The notes beneath the pieces are model-generated. The model was not told the origin of the DNA. It was given only the letters and a program-made list of their open reading frames with translations, and searched no databases. A program made the position numbers and the translations under genes. From the NCBI RefSeq assembly GCF_022458865.1, contig NZ_JAJNMU010000034.1, positions 1 through 64,000 on the forward strand: 64,000 bases of DNA. The letters are read 5' to 3'. Each line of letters begins with the position of its first letter. The stretch's first letter is position 1. Below, in pieces: positions 26,030-35,425 of this stretch. The DNA is from Paenibacillus periandrae (lineage in GTDB: Bacteria; Bacillota; Bacilli; Paenibacillales; NBRC-103111).

Positions 26030-26608
26030 ATGGCGAGAAGCAAGGAGTTTGAAGAGAAAGAGGTCTTGGATAAGGCAATGCGGCTCTTTTGGGAGCAGGG
26101 GTACGAGAAAACGTCCATGACCGAGTTGGTTGAGCATATGGGTATTCATCGAAGAAGCTTGTATGATACTTTTGGAGATAAGCATAGTCTGTTCTTGAAA
26201 GCGATGGAGCGGTTTGACGACAAAATCAGCGCCGCGCTTGCAAGAGAGGTTAAACGATCCAAGACCGCATTCGAGGCATTACAGTTTATTTTTAGCTTCA
26301 TGATCGACGGGGATGAGGACTCGCCAGCCGGCTGCTTAATGGTGAATTCGGCCGTAGAATTGGCGGCGCGCGACGTCGAGGTGGACAGCAAGGCCACGAA
26401 AGCATTCACGACAGCAGAGCAATTGCTCAAGGAGATTATTCTTTGGGGACAGCGTGAAGGTGAATTCACCTCCACATACAATGCTGAGGAATTGGCGGAA
26501 TACCTGCATAATGTATGGATTGGGTTAAGGGTAATTGCAAGAACCTCGGCTTCCAAAGAAAAGCTTCACCGTATTATTCATATTTCGATGAAACTTTTGG
26601 AAGAATGA
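26030..26608 (+). CDS. TetR/AcrR-family regulator (YxaF/LmrA-like)
   Basis: 192 residues from ATG 26030 (MARSKEFEEKEVL), spaced well from GGGAGGG; ATG 26024 would sit too close. HTH at residues 5-50: AMRLFWEQGYEKTSMTELVEHMGIHRRSLYDTFGDKHSLFLKAM. The C-terminal TetR_C domain contains CLMVNSAVELAARD. It lies upstream of an SDR-SDR-Old Yellow Enzyme operon. The spacer has palindromes AGAATG-AA-CATTCT (26685-26698) and GGGAA-N6-TTCCC (about 26829-26844) as possible operators. Likely a repressor of electrophile-responsive reductases. Confidence 0.8.
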   Translation: MARSKEFEEKEVLDKAMRLFWEQGYEKTSMTELVEHMGIHRRSLYDTFGDKHSLFLKAMERFDDKISAALAREVKRSKTAFEALQFIFSFMIDGDEDSPAGCLMVNSAVELAARDVEVDSKATKAFTTAEQLLKEIILWGQREGEFTSTYNAEELAEYLHNVWIGLRVIARTSASKEKLHRIIHISMKLLEE

Positions 26609-26948
26609 GTGTAGTCAGTTCAGTTGTGAAAAGTTTCCCTGCTAATCCATGCTCTTTCAGATCGATTTATTTTATGCATATTTTAGAATGAACATTCTCA
26701 AAAATAATCGCAAAAAAGAAGCTCTAAAGCTTTACTTTACAATGAAGTTTATCAGGGCAGTTAAAATAACAAACAACACAACACACAAAAACAACAGGAC
26801 AAGGCACGCAGTTTTTTTTTGTGAAATTGGGAATGGTCGTTCCCGATAAGGGACGAATATCGAGCAATACTCGCTTACCGTATCTACTACGTATCACAAC
26901 GCGAATAGCTTCAAAAAACATTTTCATAAATAAAAGGAGCACATAACA
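26609..26948. promoter_or_regulatory. Intergenic region with two palindromes, candidate TetR operators
   Basis: No gene. AGAATGAACATTCT at 26685-26698 and GGGAATGGTCGTTCCC at about 26829-26844 are perfect-arm palindromes upstream of the SDR operon. Confidence 0.45.
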
Positions 26949-27650
26949 ATGAATATTTCTCAACAAGTTGCATTTGTCACTGGCGCGAACCGAGGTTTTG
27001 GTCGGTATCTCGCCCTTGAACTTCTATCCAGAGGAGCTAAGGTGTATGCCGGAGCCAGAAATCCGCAGTCCATTGACATTCCCGGTGCAATTCCTGTAAA
27101 GCTTGATATTACGAACCCTCAAGAGGTAGCGGCAGCTGCTATGGCCGCTCAAGATGTTACGCTTCTGATCAACAATGCAGGCTCGGCTACAGGAGCTACT
27201 TTGCTTAACGGTGATCTCGATCAAATACAGTTGGAATTTAATACGCACTTCTTCGGCACGTTATCCATGATTCGCAATTTCTCACCTATTCTTATTAATA
27301 ATGGTGGGGGATCCATACTGAATATCCTTTCCGCATTATCATGGTTCAGTAGTGGGGGGAGTGAAGGCGCTTATTCGGCTGCAAAGGCGGCTGCGTGGGC
27401 AATGACGAACGATTTGCGCTTAAATCTGTATCCTCAAAATGTGAGAGTAACTGGCTTGCATGTGGGCTTTATGGATACAGACATGACATCAGGCGTTGTA
27501 GCTCCTAAGTCCAACCCGGCTGATATTGCAAAAATTGCAATTGATGGAATAGAGTCCGATAGCTTTGAAATTCTTGCTGATGAACCGAGCCGTCAACTCC
27601 AGCGTGCTCTCGCTGGCGGTATAGCAGCTATTTACCCACAGCTTAAATGA
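26949..27650 (+). CDS. SDR-family oxidoreductase
   Basis: 233 residues with AAAGGAGCACATAAC upstream. Rossmann motif TGANRGFGR (residues 11-19), LINNAGSA (about 74), and active-site serine and YSAAKAA (Tyr-x-x-x-Lys, about 147-151). A classical NAD(P)H-dependent SDR; substrate unknown. Its stop overlaps the start of the next SDR (ATGA), so the two are translationally coupled. First gene of a presumed reductase operon under the upstream TetR regulator. Confidence 0.85.
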   Translation: MNISQQVAFVTGANRGFGRYLALELLSRGAKVYAGARNPQSIDIPGAIPVKLDITNPQEVAAAAMAAQDVTLLINNAGSATGATLLNGDLDQIQLEFNTHFFGTLSMIRNFSPILINNGGGSILNILSALSWFSSGGSEGAYSAAKAAAWAMTNDLRLNLYPQNVRVTGLHVGFMDTDMTSGVVAPKSNPADIAKIAIDGIESDSFEILADEPSRQLQRALAGGIAAIYPQLK

Positions 27651-28432
27651 TGAGCAAAACTGTACTAATTACCGGAGCTTCGGGCGGAATTGGAAAAGAG
27701 CTGGCGGATCGTTTCGCTAAAGACGGATACGACTTGGTGCTGGTCGCACGCAGCGAGGAAAAGCTCGTGGATATCGCGAGGGAATATCGGGAAAAGTACC
27801 GTGTCCAAACGACATACTTCGCCAAAGATGTTGCGTTACCTGGCGTGGCGGAGGAAATCTACAGGGAGCTTAAAGAAAAAGGGATCACCGTCGACTTTCT
27901 TGTTAATAATGCGGGCTTCGGCTTATACGGAGAATTCTTGGAGACAGAGTTGGAGCAAGAGATCAATATGATCGACATTAATATCAAGGCTCTGACTGTA
28001 ATGACAAAGGTTTTCTTACCGGATATGGTCAAAAGGCACCAAGGTGGGGTACTGAATGTGGCTTCGTTGGTGGCTTTCTTTCCTGGACCACTGATGGCAG
28101 TTTACTACGCTACAAAAGCGTACGTACTATCGTTCACTGAGGCTTTGGAGAATGAGCTGCGCGGCACAGGTGTGACTTTGTCCGCACTCTGTCCAGGAGC
28201 GACAGCAACTGGTTTTGTCGATCGTGCTGGGCTAGCCACCTCAAAGCTGTTTAGAAGCGGCGTCATGGAGGTGGGGCAGGTGGCTGACATAGGATATCGC
28301 GAATTCTTGCGGGGCAAGACTTTAATCATAACAGGGGGGCGTAACAAGTTCATGGCGTTCTTACCGCGGTTGCTGCCTCGCAAGCTCATGATAAATGCGG
28401 TCAGATCCGCACAGGCTAAAGTGCACCGTTAA
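27647..28432 (+). CDS. SDR-family oxidoreductase (DltE/YqjQ-like)
   Basis: 261 residues; ATG 27647 overlaps the previous stop by 4 bases, with a second in-frame ATG at 27650. TGASGGIGKELA (residues 9-20), LVNNAGFGLYGEF (about 86-98), active-site Ser in NVASLVAF and YYATKAYV (about 154-161). The C-terminal helix-rich end (KFMAFLPRLLPRKLMINAVRSAQ) is typical of membrane-associated short-chain reductases of the YqjQ type. NAD(P)-dependent; substrate unknown. Confidence 0.85.
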   Translation: MMSKTVLITGASGGIGKELADRFAKDGYDLVLVARSEEKLVDIAREYREKYRVQTTYFAKDVALPGVAEEIYRELKEKGITVDFLVNNAGFGLYGEFLETELEQEINMIDINIKALTVMTKVFLPDMVKRHQGGVLNVASLVAFFPGPLMAVYYATKAYVLSFTEALENELRGTGVTLSALCPGATATGFVDRAGLATSKLFRSGVMEVGQVADIGYREFLRGKTLIITGGRNKFMAFLPRLLPRKLMINAVRSAQAKVHR

Positions 28433-28489
28433 TCGAAAGAAACATTGAAGCTAATAAAATAAACTCAATTCAAAGAGGGGTTTTTAAAA

Positions 28490-29572
28490 ATGGAAAAACT
28501 GTGGAGCAAAACGAAAATTGGCAACCTGGAATTACCCCATCGGTTAGCGATGGCACCAATGACACGTAGTAGAGCGCAAGAGGATGGTACCCCGGGAGAG
28601 CTAACTTCCCTTTATTATGCTCAAAGAGCATCGATGGGTTTAATTATTACTGAAGGCACACAACCTTCTGATGATGGTCAAGGTTACTTAAGGTCACCGG
28701 GCATCTATACGGAAAAGCATATTGAAGGTTGGAAAAAGGTTACGGATGCGGTACATGAAGCAGGTGGATTTATATTTATCCAATTAATGCATGTCGGTCG
28801 TGTTTCGCACCCCGACAATACACCACATCATCGTCAACCCGTTGCACCATCTGCAATCGCACCCGGTGTAGAAATGTTTACGGCGAAAGGGATGCAGGAA
28901 ATACCCGTTCCAAGAGAGTTAAGTGAAAAAGATATCCAGACGACAATTGCAGACTTCCGGAAAGCAGCAGCGGCAGCTATTAAAGCCGGAGCTGACGGCG
29001 TTGAAATTCATGGGGCCAATGGTTATCTGATTAATCAATTTATTGGAGCGAATTCTAATACACGATCGGATAAATACGGTGGATCGATAGAGAACCGCGC
29101 TCGCTTTGGAATTGAAGTAACGAAAGCAATCGTTGAAGAAATTGGAGCCGAACGAACAGGCTTCCGTATTTCGCCGGGAACACCTCTTAACGGAATTGAT
29201 GAGGGCGAACACGGTCCTGAAGTTTATCTTCACCTTGTAAAAGAATTAGCACAATATAATTTAGCTTACCTCCATGTTATGCATTTAGGGAACGAAACAC
29301 TTCTCCGTGAAATTCGCAACATCTGGCCAAATCCATTATTAGTCAATAGAGCTGGACGAGCTCTAGAAGATCTTAGTGCAGATATTGATAATGGCCTTGC
29401 TGATATGGCGCCAGTCGGAGTTTGGTCATTAGCTAATCCGGACTTAGTTGAACGTCTTAAAGAAGGCTTTCCTTTGAATGAAGCAGATCGTAAAACATTG
29501 TACGCTAGTCATGGAAACGAGGGTTACACAGATTATCCTACGATGAAAGAACTTCAATCTCAACAACAGTAA
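28490..29572 (+). CDS. Alkene reductase, Old Yellow Enzyme family
   Basis: 360 residues with AAAGAGGGG upstream. A TIM-barrel flavoenzyme: LPHRLAMAPMTRSRA (FMN site), GLIITEGTQ, FIQLMHVGRVSH (about 100-111), GVEIHGANGYLINQFI (active-site His and Asn at about 178-181), RTDKYGGS-like SDKYGGSIENRARF, and GRALEDLSADIDNGLADM. The enzyme (NemA/YqjM-like) uses NAD(P)H to reduce activated C=C bonds and nitro compounds, fitting an electrophile-detoxification operon with the upstream SDRs. It ends at a strong terminator. Confidence 0.9.
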   Translation: MEKLWSKTKIGNLELPHRLAMAPMTRSRAQEDGTPGELTSLYYAQRASMGLIITEGTQPSDDGQGYLRSPGIYTEKHIEGWKKVTDAVHEAGGFIFIQLMHVGRVSHPDNTPHHRQPVAPSAIAPGVEMFTAKGMQEIPVPRELSEKDIQTTIADFRKAAAAAIKAGADGVEIHGANGYLINQFIGANSNTRSDKYGGSIENRARFGIEVTKAIVEEIGAERTGFRISPGTPLNGIDEGEHGPEVYLHLVKELAQYNLAYLHVMHLGNETLLREIRNIWPNPLLVNRAGRALEDLSADIDNGLADMAPVGVWSLANPDLVERLKEGFPLNEADRKTLYASHGNEGYTDYPTMKELQSQQQ

Positions 29573-29595
29573 AGAATAACATGGATATTGCTTTA

Positions 29596-29632
29596 TGATG
29601 GCGTACAAATTAAAGTACGCCATCAATTTTTC
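29596..29632 (+). terminator. Rho-independent terminator of the reductase operon
   Basis: TGATGGCGTAC (29596-29606) pairs with GTACGCCATCA (29615-29625), followed by ATTTTT. Confidence 0.8.
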
Positions 29633-29683
29633 CAATAAACGAATGTGGAATTAAGATAAATGAAAAAAGGAGAAGATGAAGAA

Positions 29684-30683
29684 TTGAAAGCGGCGCAAAT
29701 GAAAAAATATTCAAAACAAATCCAAGTAGATATAAACAATATAAAAATACCGGAAATCAATAATCATGAGGTTCTTATCAAAGTAAAAGCTGCAGGTGTA
29801 AATCCTTTAGACATCCTTATTTTAAATGGTAGTATTCGAATGGTTGCCGATTATGACTTCCCTTTAACTTTAGGAAACGAACTATCCGGCGTTATTGAGG
29901 CTGTTGGAAAAGATGTTGTGAAATTCAAGGTTGGAGATCCAGTTTATACAAGGTTACCAATAAATAAAATCGGAGCTTTTGCTGAGTATGCGGCAGTTCA
30001 TGAGGATGCGATTTCCGTTATGCCTAAAAATCTTTCTTTTATTGAGGCCGCCGCAGTCCCCCTCACGGCTTTGACTGCATATCAAGCCTTGCATGATGTA
30101 CTGCATGTTCAGCCCGATAAAAAGCTATTTATTCCTGGAGGAACCGGCGGCTTTGGTATGATGGCAATCCCGATTGCCAAATCGATGGGCTTATATGTGA
30201 TTACGAGCGGCAGTGAAAGAGGTAGATCACGTACACTGTCCATCGGCGCTGATCAATTCATTAACTATAAAGAGGAAAATTATTTTGATTTGCTATCTAA
30301 TATTGATTATGTTATCGATACATTAGGGGCAAAAGAAATTAAAACGGAACTTGCTATTCTCAAACCCCAAGGGAAATTGGTATCATTGAAAGCTTTACCC
30401 AATTACCGCTTTGCTGCTGAAAACAAATTTCCAATATGGAAAAAGCTATTATTTGGTTTAGTAGGTGCTCGTTTAGATCGATTAGCAGCTAAACATAATA
30501 AAGAATATCACTTCTTATTCGTGTCCGCCAATGGAAGGCAATTACAAAAACTGACGAAACTAGTTGAGGATGAAGATATTAATCCCGCTATAGATTCAGT
30601 TTACAATTTTGATGACATTAATATGGCTTTAAATAAAGATTTCTACTGGCCACTCCGAAGGAAAAGTGATAGTAACCTTTTAA
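29684..30683 (+). pseudogene. Zinc-independent quinone oxidoreductase (MDR), C-terminal frameshift
   Basis: The likely start is TTG 29684 (MKAAQMKKYSKQIQV), since AAAAAGGAG lies 12 bases before it; an ATG at 29660 overlaps that SD. Family motifs: KVKAAGVNPLDILI, LTLGNELSGVIEAVG, VPLTALTAYQAL, PGGTGGFGMMAIPIAK (NADPH loop). After FDDINMALNK a one-base insertion near 30635 throws out the frame; corrected it reads ISTGHSEGKVIVTF and stops at 30681-30683, the normal ending. Uncorrected, it runs to 30766 with 45 unrelated residues. Only the last helix/strand is affected, so the protein may retain activity, or the shift may be an error. Confidence 0.75.
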
Positions 30684-30811
30684 GGAGAGGACATATGAAA
30701 TTTGGAAATATGCTCGAAAGGTGCCTTGGCATAACACCGCATTCAAGCTTCGTAGTATTTGGCTGATTACGAACGGGTACGTTAGTTCAATGAAGGACTA
30801 TACAAACGATG

Positions 30812-30840
30812 AAGGAGCTGCCGAAGCAGCTCCTTTTGCT
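30812..30840 (+). terminator. Rho-independent terminator
   Basis: AAGGAGCTGC (30812-30821) pairs with GCAGCTCCTT (30826-30835), then TTGCTTCTTT. A 23-codon frame with its own SD (AAGGAGAGGACAT, ATG 30694) lies just before it and is probably the start of a lost gene. Confidence 0.65.
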
Positions 30841-30902
30841 TCTTTACGACATCATCATTTTTTTCACCTGTTGGAAGTCAACATCATTATTACATTGAAA
30901 GT

Positions 30903-31013
30903 CGCTTAAATTACGGCTTTTTTTAGTTATGTAATAAGGTTCTTGTCATCGGTTGATGTCAAGAACCTTATTACATTTCCTATAAATGACAAGAACCTTA
31001 GTACATTCCCGAC
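30903..31013. repeat. Transposon-end repeat, copy 3
   Basis: CGCTTAAATTACGGCTTTTTTTAGTTATG, then three AAGGTTCTTGTCAT / TGTCAAGAACCTTA sites in alternating orientation, ending CATTCCCGAC at 31011-31013. Same layout as copy 2 but with AAGGTTC in place of AAGTTC and only one terminus. Confidence 0.55.
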
Positions 31014-31341
31014 GGAGTAAACATAATTCCATTGGACTAAACTGCGGTGGGTAAGTACTATGGGAAAAAAAGTTCTCCAGTCTTTGCTTTGTAATCAATT
31101 TTCCAAAACTTTGGAAGTTAAATCACAAAAACAGAAAGTGTTTGGAATGTGTTTGTATTACTGTAAAAACTTTATTTTCAGCGGCAGTCTAGAACTTATT
31201 TTCAGCTCATAAACTGCAGCTGGTTTTATATTTGCGTCAGTCTATCCTGAAATAACTGTATTTCATCATCTGATGGTGCCGCGTTAGCGGCATGGACGTC
31301 TAAATCTATATTTTCATCGATTCTTACTGGGGAAATTCATA
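31014..31341. other. No gene seen
   Basis: About 330 AT-rich bases without a supported coding frame or RNA structure. Confidence 0.5.
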
Positions 31342-31765
31342 CTATATGCGGGTCGATTTTGTACCTATCTGGAGTACTGGATTTCCGAAAGCAGTGCAAA
31401 TGATAAGGAAGCGGTACAAGGGGAGCGTAACGATGAGCGCTGTCACAAATAAAATGTTCAGAGAGAGATGTATCGGGCTTTGACGGGACAGGAAATTGTA
31501 GGCATCAGTAGTGAGCAATATTACTTTGAATTCACTGGCTTCTTTCTTTGTCTTCATTAACAAAAGCCTGCCATCTGAAACAAGAGAGAAGAACTAAGCA
31601 AAATGGCGATCAACTGCCAGTATACATGACATTCAAAACGTTCGGTTTTGACCGGCTTGCATCGGTCAATATGGAAGATGGATTTCCACGTTTTAAATAA
31701 ATTCTCGATTTGCCAGCGTAGGGAATACAGGTCATGGTCATGTAGATATTGATGGCACTTAAACG
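31342..31765 (-). pseudogene. IS4-family transposase, C-terminal remnant
   Basis: Minus strand reads [33 protein letters not shown] and [26 protein letters not shown], matching the C-terminal YREK-type region (YSLRWQIE) of Bacillus IS4 transposases. A frameshift follows near 31568, then [12 protein letters not shown]. The tail RKSSTPDRYKID lies in yet another frame. Degenerate and inactive. Confidence 0.7.
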
Positions 31766-32170
31766 CTTTGCTAAGTTACCCGTTGAATGGATCGTTTGTA
31801 TTCAGCGCTTTATTCAAACGTATGTCTCTGATGAGGTTAGAGTTACAAAATTTAGTTAATCAACATGTCTGCGGAAATAGTTATCTATACTCAAGAAAAT
31901 AATGCCGTGCCCAGAGGAGCTTCAGTTTTGGGGACGGTTATTTGTTGATGAGATCGGGATGACCGAATTGTACCCGATTGACTGGAAGAAATCGATTTCT
32001 GTAAACAAATTCCTTCCCTCTTGAACCTTTTCATGCTAATTTAGATAATACATTGTATGACACACGGGAAGAGGAATGTGGGACAAATCTTCCAATTGGA
32101 GTTCAATACTTATGAATTTATTCATGGGCCTATTTGATTTAATCGAAAATCAGTAATAAAATTTAACACA
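31766..32170. other. No recognisable gene
   Basis: About 400 bases. A short plus-strand frame near 31905-32020 (GRLFVDEIGMTELYPIDWKK) looks protein-like but was not identified; probably more debris. Confidence 0.4.
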
Positions 32171-32179
32171 GCCTATCAA

Positions 32180-32218
32180 AAAAGGTTATCTGGGTTTGGA
32201 TTAACCAGATAACCTTTT
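32180..32218. terminator. Bidirectional terminator
   Basis: AAAAGGTTATCTGG (32180-32193) pairs perfectly with CCAGATAACCTTTT (32205-32218). It lies just beyond the stop of the DUF6223-like gene at 32257. Confidence 0.7.
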
Positions 32219-32256
32219 ACCTAAAATTCAGATCAAGATATTCAAACCCATTTAGG

Positions 32257-32649
32257 TCAGCCAGCACGGTGGGAGCGGATCAGAGTGATACCGGCAAGAA
32301 CTAAGCTTATGATCCCCGTCACGATGGCGATGACAGCCGCAGCTCTTCCGTCGCCAGTGCCGAAATTACCAGGGAACATGGTCATATGAATTAAAGCATA
32401 GACAATGACGATCAGCGCTACCACTACGGATATGATGGCCCCGTTTCGCCCACCATTGCCTATACGACGGATGGAGCGGGATAGAGACAGCCCAGCAAAG
32501 ATTGCGTTCATCAGCCCCACTAACGCGTCTACCGTGGACCAGATTCGCCCGGTCGTGATTACATATCCGACTTTATTTTCAGCAAAGGCAATCGTTGGTA
32601 CAAGTAGAAGCGTACAGAGTATTCCGATTGAAACTAGTTTCATTTTCAT
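32257..32649 (-). CDS. DUF6223-like membrane protein, paralogue 1
   Basis: 130 residues from ATG 32649 with GGAGGAATGAGCAT upstream (longer upstream reading is IS3 debris). Signal-like start MKMKLVSIGILCTLLLVPTIAFAE, then three hydrophobic helices. Shared family features: GLMNAIFAGLSLSRS, GTGDGRAAAVIAIVTGIISLVLAGI and a small basic end. Two paralogues lie upstream on the same strand, separated from this copy by an IS3 remnant. Family assignment is from memory of the pattern. Function unknown; the adjacent two-component system may control it. Confidence 0.7.
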   Translation of the reverse strand: MKMKLVSIGILCTLLLVPTIAFAENKVGYVITTGRIWSTVDALVGLMNAIFAGLSLSRSIRRIGNGGRNGAIISVVVALIVIVYALIHMTMFPGNFGTGDGRAAAVIAIVTGIISLVLAGITLIRSHRAG

Positions 32650-32689
32650 ATGCTCATTCCTCCAATTTATTGTTTCATCGTTTCCAATA

Positions 32690-33476
32690 CAAACGATTTC
32701 TAAACTTGATCGAGTTCCCAATCCACAATGAATCGGGAATACCAGTCCATGACAGCGTATATATACATCCATGCTTCATCCGCACGTATGTAATGTCTAC
32801 ACTCCAGACCTGGTCCGGCTGCGTGATGGGAGCTTCCGGAGCAAATAAGGATACGTCCAGTGCTGGTAATCCCGTTTGCTCGGATTCGGATCTGGGTAAA
32901 TGGCCATCAAACCCATTTAACGCATAAAGCGTCTGACGGTGTTTTCGTGATATCCTCTCCTTCCCGATTCATCACGGTGGCAATCGTTCGATAACCCATG
33001 AACGGATGCGCTGTATACAGTTCATCAATCCGGTGCTTGCGGCGAATTTCCTCCGGAGAGGGTGGGATCGACTGGTAGTACAGGCTGCTGCGGTTGAGGC
33101 CTAATAGATCCACTTGAGCTACGACGGAAATGTCGGGGTGTTCCCAGTCGAGGAGATCCATACGCTCCAAGCGAGACCAATTAGAGGCCAGATTTTTTTT
33201 GATCCACGATAATTGGGTAGTGAGCTAGCCCACTTCAGCGTAGAATCCATCGATATGCTTTTCGTAGTCTTTCTTCTTCTTTGTGATGCCATTGCGATCA
33301 TCTACAAACTGTTCCGAGAGATTCTGGACGGCTTCGGCTTTCCACCAGTTGAGGACATTCGTGTGAATGCCATGCTCCGAGACAGGCTGTGAACCAATTT
33401 TTCTTCTTTTAACATTTCTAGTACCAGACGAGCTTTTTGTTCGGGAGTGAACTTTCTTCTTTTGTTTGTCATACAA
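32690..33476 (-). pseudogene. IS3-family element remnant (orfA and orfB)
   Basis: orfA: MTNKRRKFTPEQKARLVLEML, shifting frame to VSEHGIHTNVLNWWKAEAV and KDYEKHIDGFYAEVG (DUF1153/HTH-like). orfB: SRLERMDLLDWEHPDISVVAQVDLLGLNRSSLYYQ, HRIDELYTAHPFMGYRTIATVMN, then, in further frames, IYPDPNPSKRDYQHW, WSVDITYVRMKHGWMYIYAVMDWYSR (first catalytic Asp in DITY) and FIVDWELDQV. At least three frameshifts; the end of the integrase core is missing. It sits between DUF6223 paralogues 1 and 2. Confidence 0.8.
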
Positions 33477-33713
33477 CTAAATCTACTCCTTTTCGCTGTC
33501 TAGTTTCTTTGTAGCATTATATTATGGGTCGCCGTTCGGTGGACGGTGCAACATAGTGAGACTTGGCGCTTTAGCGCCATAGCGATACTCGTATACTTTG
33601 TGTAAAAAACTCGCTTCGCTCAGAAACAAGTTTCGCCACGCTTACCATCGAACATCGCCTCGTCACTCTGTTCATTCGCCATATTTGGTTTATGAAATGG
33701 CTTGTAATTCGGT

Positions 33714-34085
33714 TCAGCTAGTGCGATATCGGGAGGCGATCCAAGCCATTCCAGAGAGGACGATCGTGATGATCGACAGTATGACGGCAAAGGCGGCACC
33801 GCCTCGCCCGTTACCGGAACCAATATCGCCAGGAGTGTGACCAAAATGCGGCCCAGCGATGAAATAGACAATCAATGCCAACACAACGGCCACGATGGTC
33901 CCAATTCGCCAATTACCTTTGCCGGAACGATCAGAGGCACGGGCCAAAGACCACCAACTGATGACCACACTGCCCAACCCCATCACCACGGTCACGAGAA
34001 TACTGATTCGTGCGGAAGTAAAACCGTAGACCTGTTCAGCTGAGGCAAATGTTGGCACAAATAGAAGTACACAAAATATTTTCAC
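33714..34085 (-). CDS. DUF6223-like membrane protein, paralogue 2
   Basis: 123 residues from GTG 34085 with GAAAGGAGAATAAGC upstream. MKIFCVLLFVPTFASAE is a cleavable signal; three more hydrophobic segments follow, then GSGNGRGGAAFAVILSIITIVLSGMAWIASRYRTS. The GxGNGRxGAxxAV motif is shared with both paralogues. Lies 88 bases downstream of paralogue 3 on the same strand. Confidence 0.7.
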   Translation of the reverse strand: MKIFCVLLFVPTFASAEQVYGFTSARISILVTVVMGLGSVVISWWSLARASDRSGKGNWRIGTIVAVVLALIVYFIAGPHFGHTPGDIGSGNGRGGAAFAVILSIITIVLSGMAWIASRYRTS

Positions 34086-34173
34086 GCTTATTCTCCTTTC
34101 ACTGTCATTACAAAATCTCCTCTTGCGCCCTCCAAAAAGCACGTTCTCAAGAGGAACAGAAAAAATAGTCGAA

Positions 34174-34566
34174 TTATTTGTTACGAAGAGCGCGGGTCCA
34201 AGCCATTCCAGCAAGCACCAAGCCGATCAGCCCAATCGCGATCGCTAGGATCGCTCCTGCACGCCCGTTGCCAGTGTTGAAACTACTAGGGGTAACGGCT
34301 AGATGAAACGCAGAGAGAAGCACACAAAACAGACTCAACACGATAGACATAACAGGCCATTGACCAGTGGCAAAACGACTGGTTGGACGGGCGCGAGCGA
34401 TCCCAGCAACAACCGCGCTGCTTAGCCCAATCAACCCAGCCGCAAAAGTCAAGAGCCGCCCGGGGGTGATACTACCATAACCAACACCAGTCCCTTCAGC
34501 AAAGGCAATCGTCGGCACAAGTAGAAATACAGAAAAAATTGCGAATGAAACGAGTTTGACTTTCAT
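34174..34566 (-). CDS. DUF6223-like membrane protein, paralogue 3
   Basis: 130 residues from ATG 34566 with GAAAGGAGAGAAATAATC upstream. Signal MKVKLVSFAIFSVFLLVPTIAFAE, then ITPGRLLTFAAGLIGLSSAVVAGIARA and NTGNGRAGAILAIAIGLIGLVLAGMAWTRALRNK. It is the copy nearest the divergent response regulator; 172 bases separate the starts. Likely first gene of a two-gene (originally three-gene) transcript. Confidence 0.75.
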   Translation of the reverse strand: MKVKLVSFAIFSVFLLVPTIAFAEGTGVGYGSITPGRLLTFAAGLIGLSSAVVAGIARARPTSRFATGQWPVMSIVLSLFCVLLSAFHLAVTPSSFNTGNGRAGAILAIAIGLIGLVLAGMAWTRALRNK

Positions 34567-34671
34567 GATTATTTCTCTCCTTTCACAGCCAGTTTACACA
34601 ACAAATGTCGAGAACTTATGCAGATCTTCCTCTCTTTGCGTGCATTTCTTTAAGAACCTGCCAAATCACGG

Positions 34672-34677
34672 TATAAT
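34672..34677 (+). promoter_or_regulatory. -10 box of the two-component operon
   Basis: TATAAT at 34672-34677, 62 bases before the regulator start. The -35 (TTTAAG at 17 bp) is weak, as expected of an activated promoter. Confidence 0.4.
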
Positions 34678-34738
34678 TTCGGTAAGCGATATCACTCTCG
34701 TCGATGGAAGCAGACTAAAGGGGAAAGATGTGGTGGGA

Positions 34739-35425
34739 ATGGAAACGAAATTGTTGCTTGTGGAGGACGAACCGAGCATGCTGGAGGAGATGCAAACTTA
34801 TTTGCAGCGTGAAGGGTTCCGGGTATTGACCGCCTGTACCGGCAAGGAAGCGCTCCTAATTGCCCATTCTGAGCGGCCTGATCTCGTCGTGCTGGATTGG
34901 ATGCTCCCCGGGAAAATCGGAATCGACGTTTGCCGCGAAATAAGGCAAACGTCACATTGCGGCATTATTATGGTTACGGCCCGATCGGATGAATCGGATA
35001 AAATCGTCGGTCTGGAAATCGGCGCGGATGATTATTTAACGAAGCCGTTCAGCTTGCGTGAGCTCGCTTCTCGCATCCGGGCTCTACTACGCCGCCTGCG
35101 CGGACCTGAAGACAGGTCGATGTTCTTGGAAAGAGACAACTTGATCATTTCCGAGGCCAAATGTCAGGTGTTCAAAGACGGTCAGGAAGTCCAATTGACA
35201 CCGACCGAGTTCAAAATTCTGTTCACGCTGGCAGCTCGTCCCGGTATCGTCTTCAGCCGTTTGCAATTGTTAAAGGCTGCTTTGGAGGATGAATACATGG
35301 GATACGAAAGAACGATGGATTCCCATATCCGGAATCTTCGCCGCAAGTTGGAAGATGATCCAGCCACTCCCCGTTATATTCAAACGGTATACGGTTTCGG
35401 TTACCGATTCGGTGAACGTTCATGA
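34739..35425 (+). CDS. OmpR-family response regulator
   Basis: 228 residues from ATG 34739 (METKLLLVEDEPSML); a longer upstream frame has no SD. The receiver has the acidic pocket ED at 9-10, phospho-acceptor Asp53 in VVLDWMLPG, the conserved Thr in VTARS and Lys in TKPFSLREL. The C-terminal winged helix has LTPTEFKILFTLAARPGIVFSR and MDSHIRNLRRKLEDDP..IQTVYGFGYRF. The stop overlaps the kinase start (ATGA). It is divergent from the DUF6223 cluster, which is the likely target. Confidence 0.9.
   Translation: METKLLLVEDEPSMLEEMQTYLQREGFRVLTACTGKEALLIAHSERPDLVVLDWMLPGKIGIDVCREIRQTSHCGIIMVTARSDESDKIVGLEIGADDYLTKPFSLRELASRIRALLRRLRGPEDRSMFLERDNLIISEAKCQVFKDGQEVQLTPTEFKILFTLAARPGIVFSRLQLLKAALEDEYMGYERTMDSHIRNLRRKLEDDPATPRYIQTVYGFGYRFGERS

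Noticed and set aside
32650-32772. Upstream extension of DUF6223 paralogue 1
   Set aside because: This part is IS3 orfB debris; the ATG at 32649 has a good SD and starts the signal peptide.
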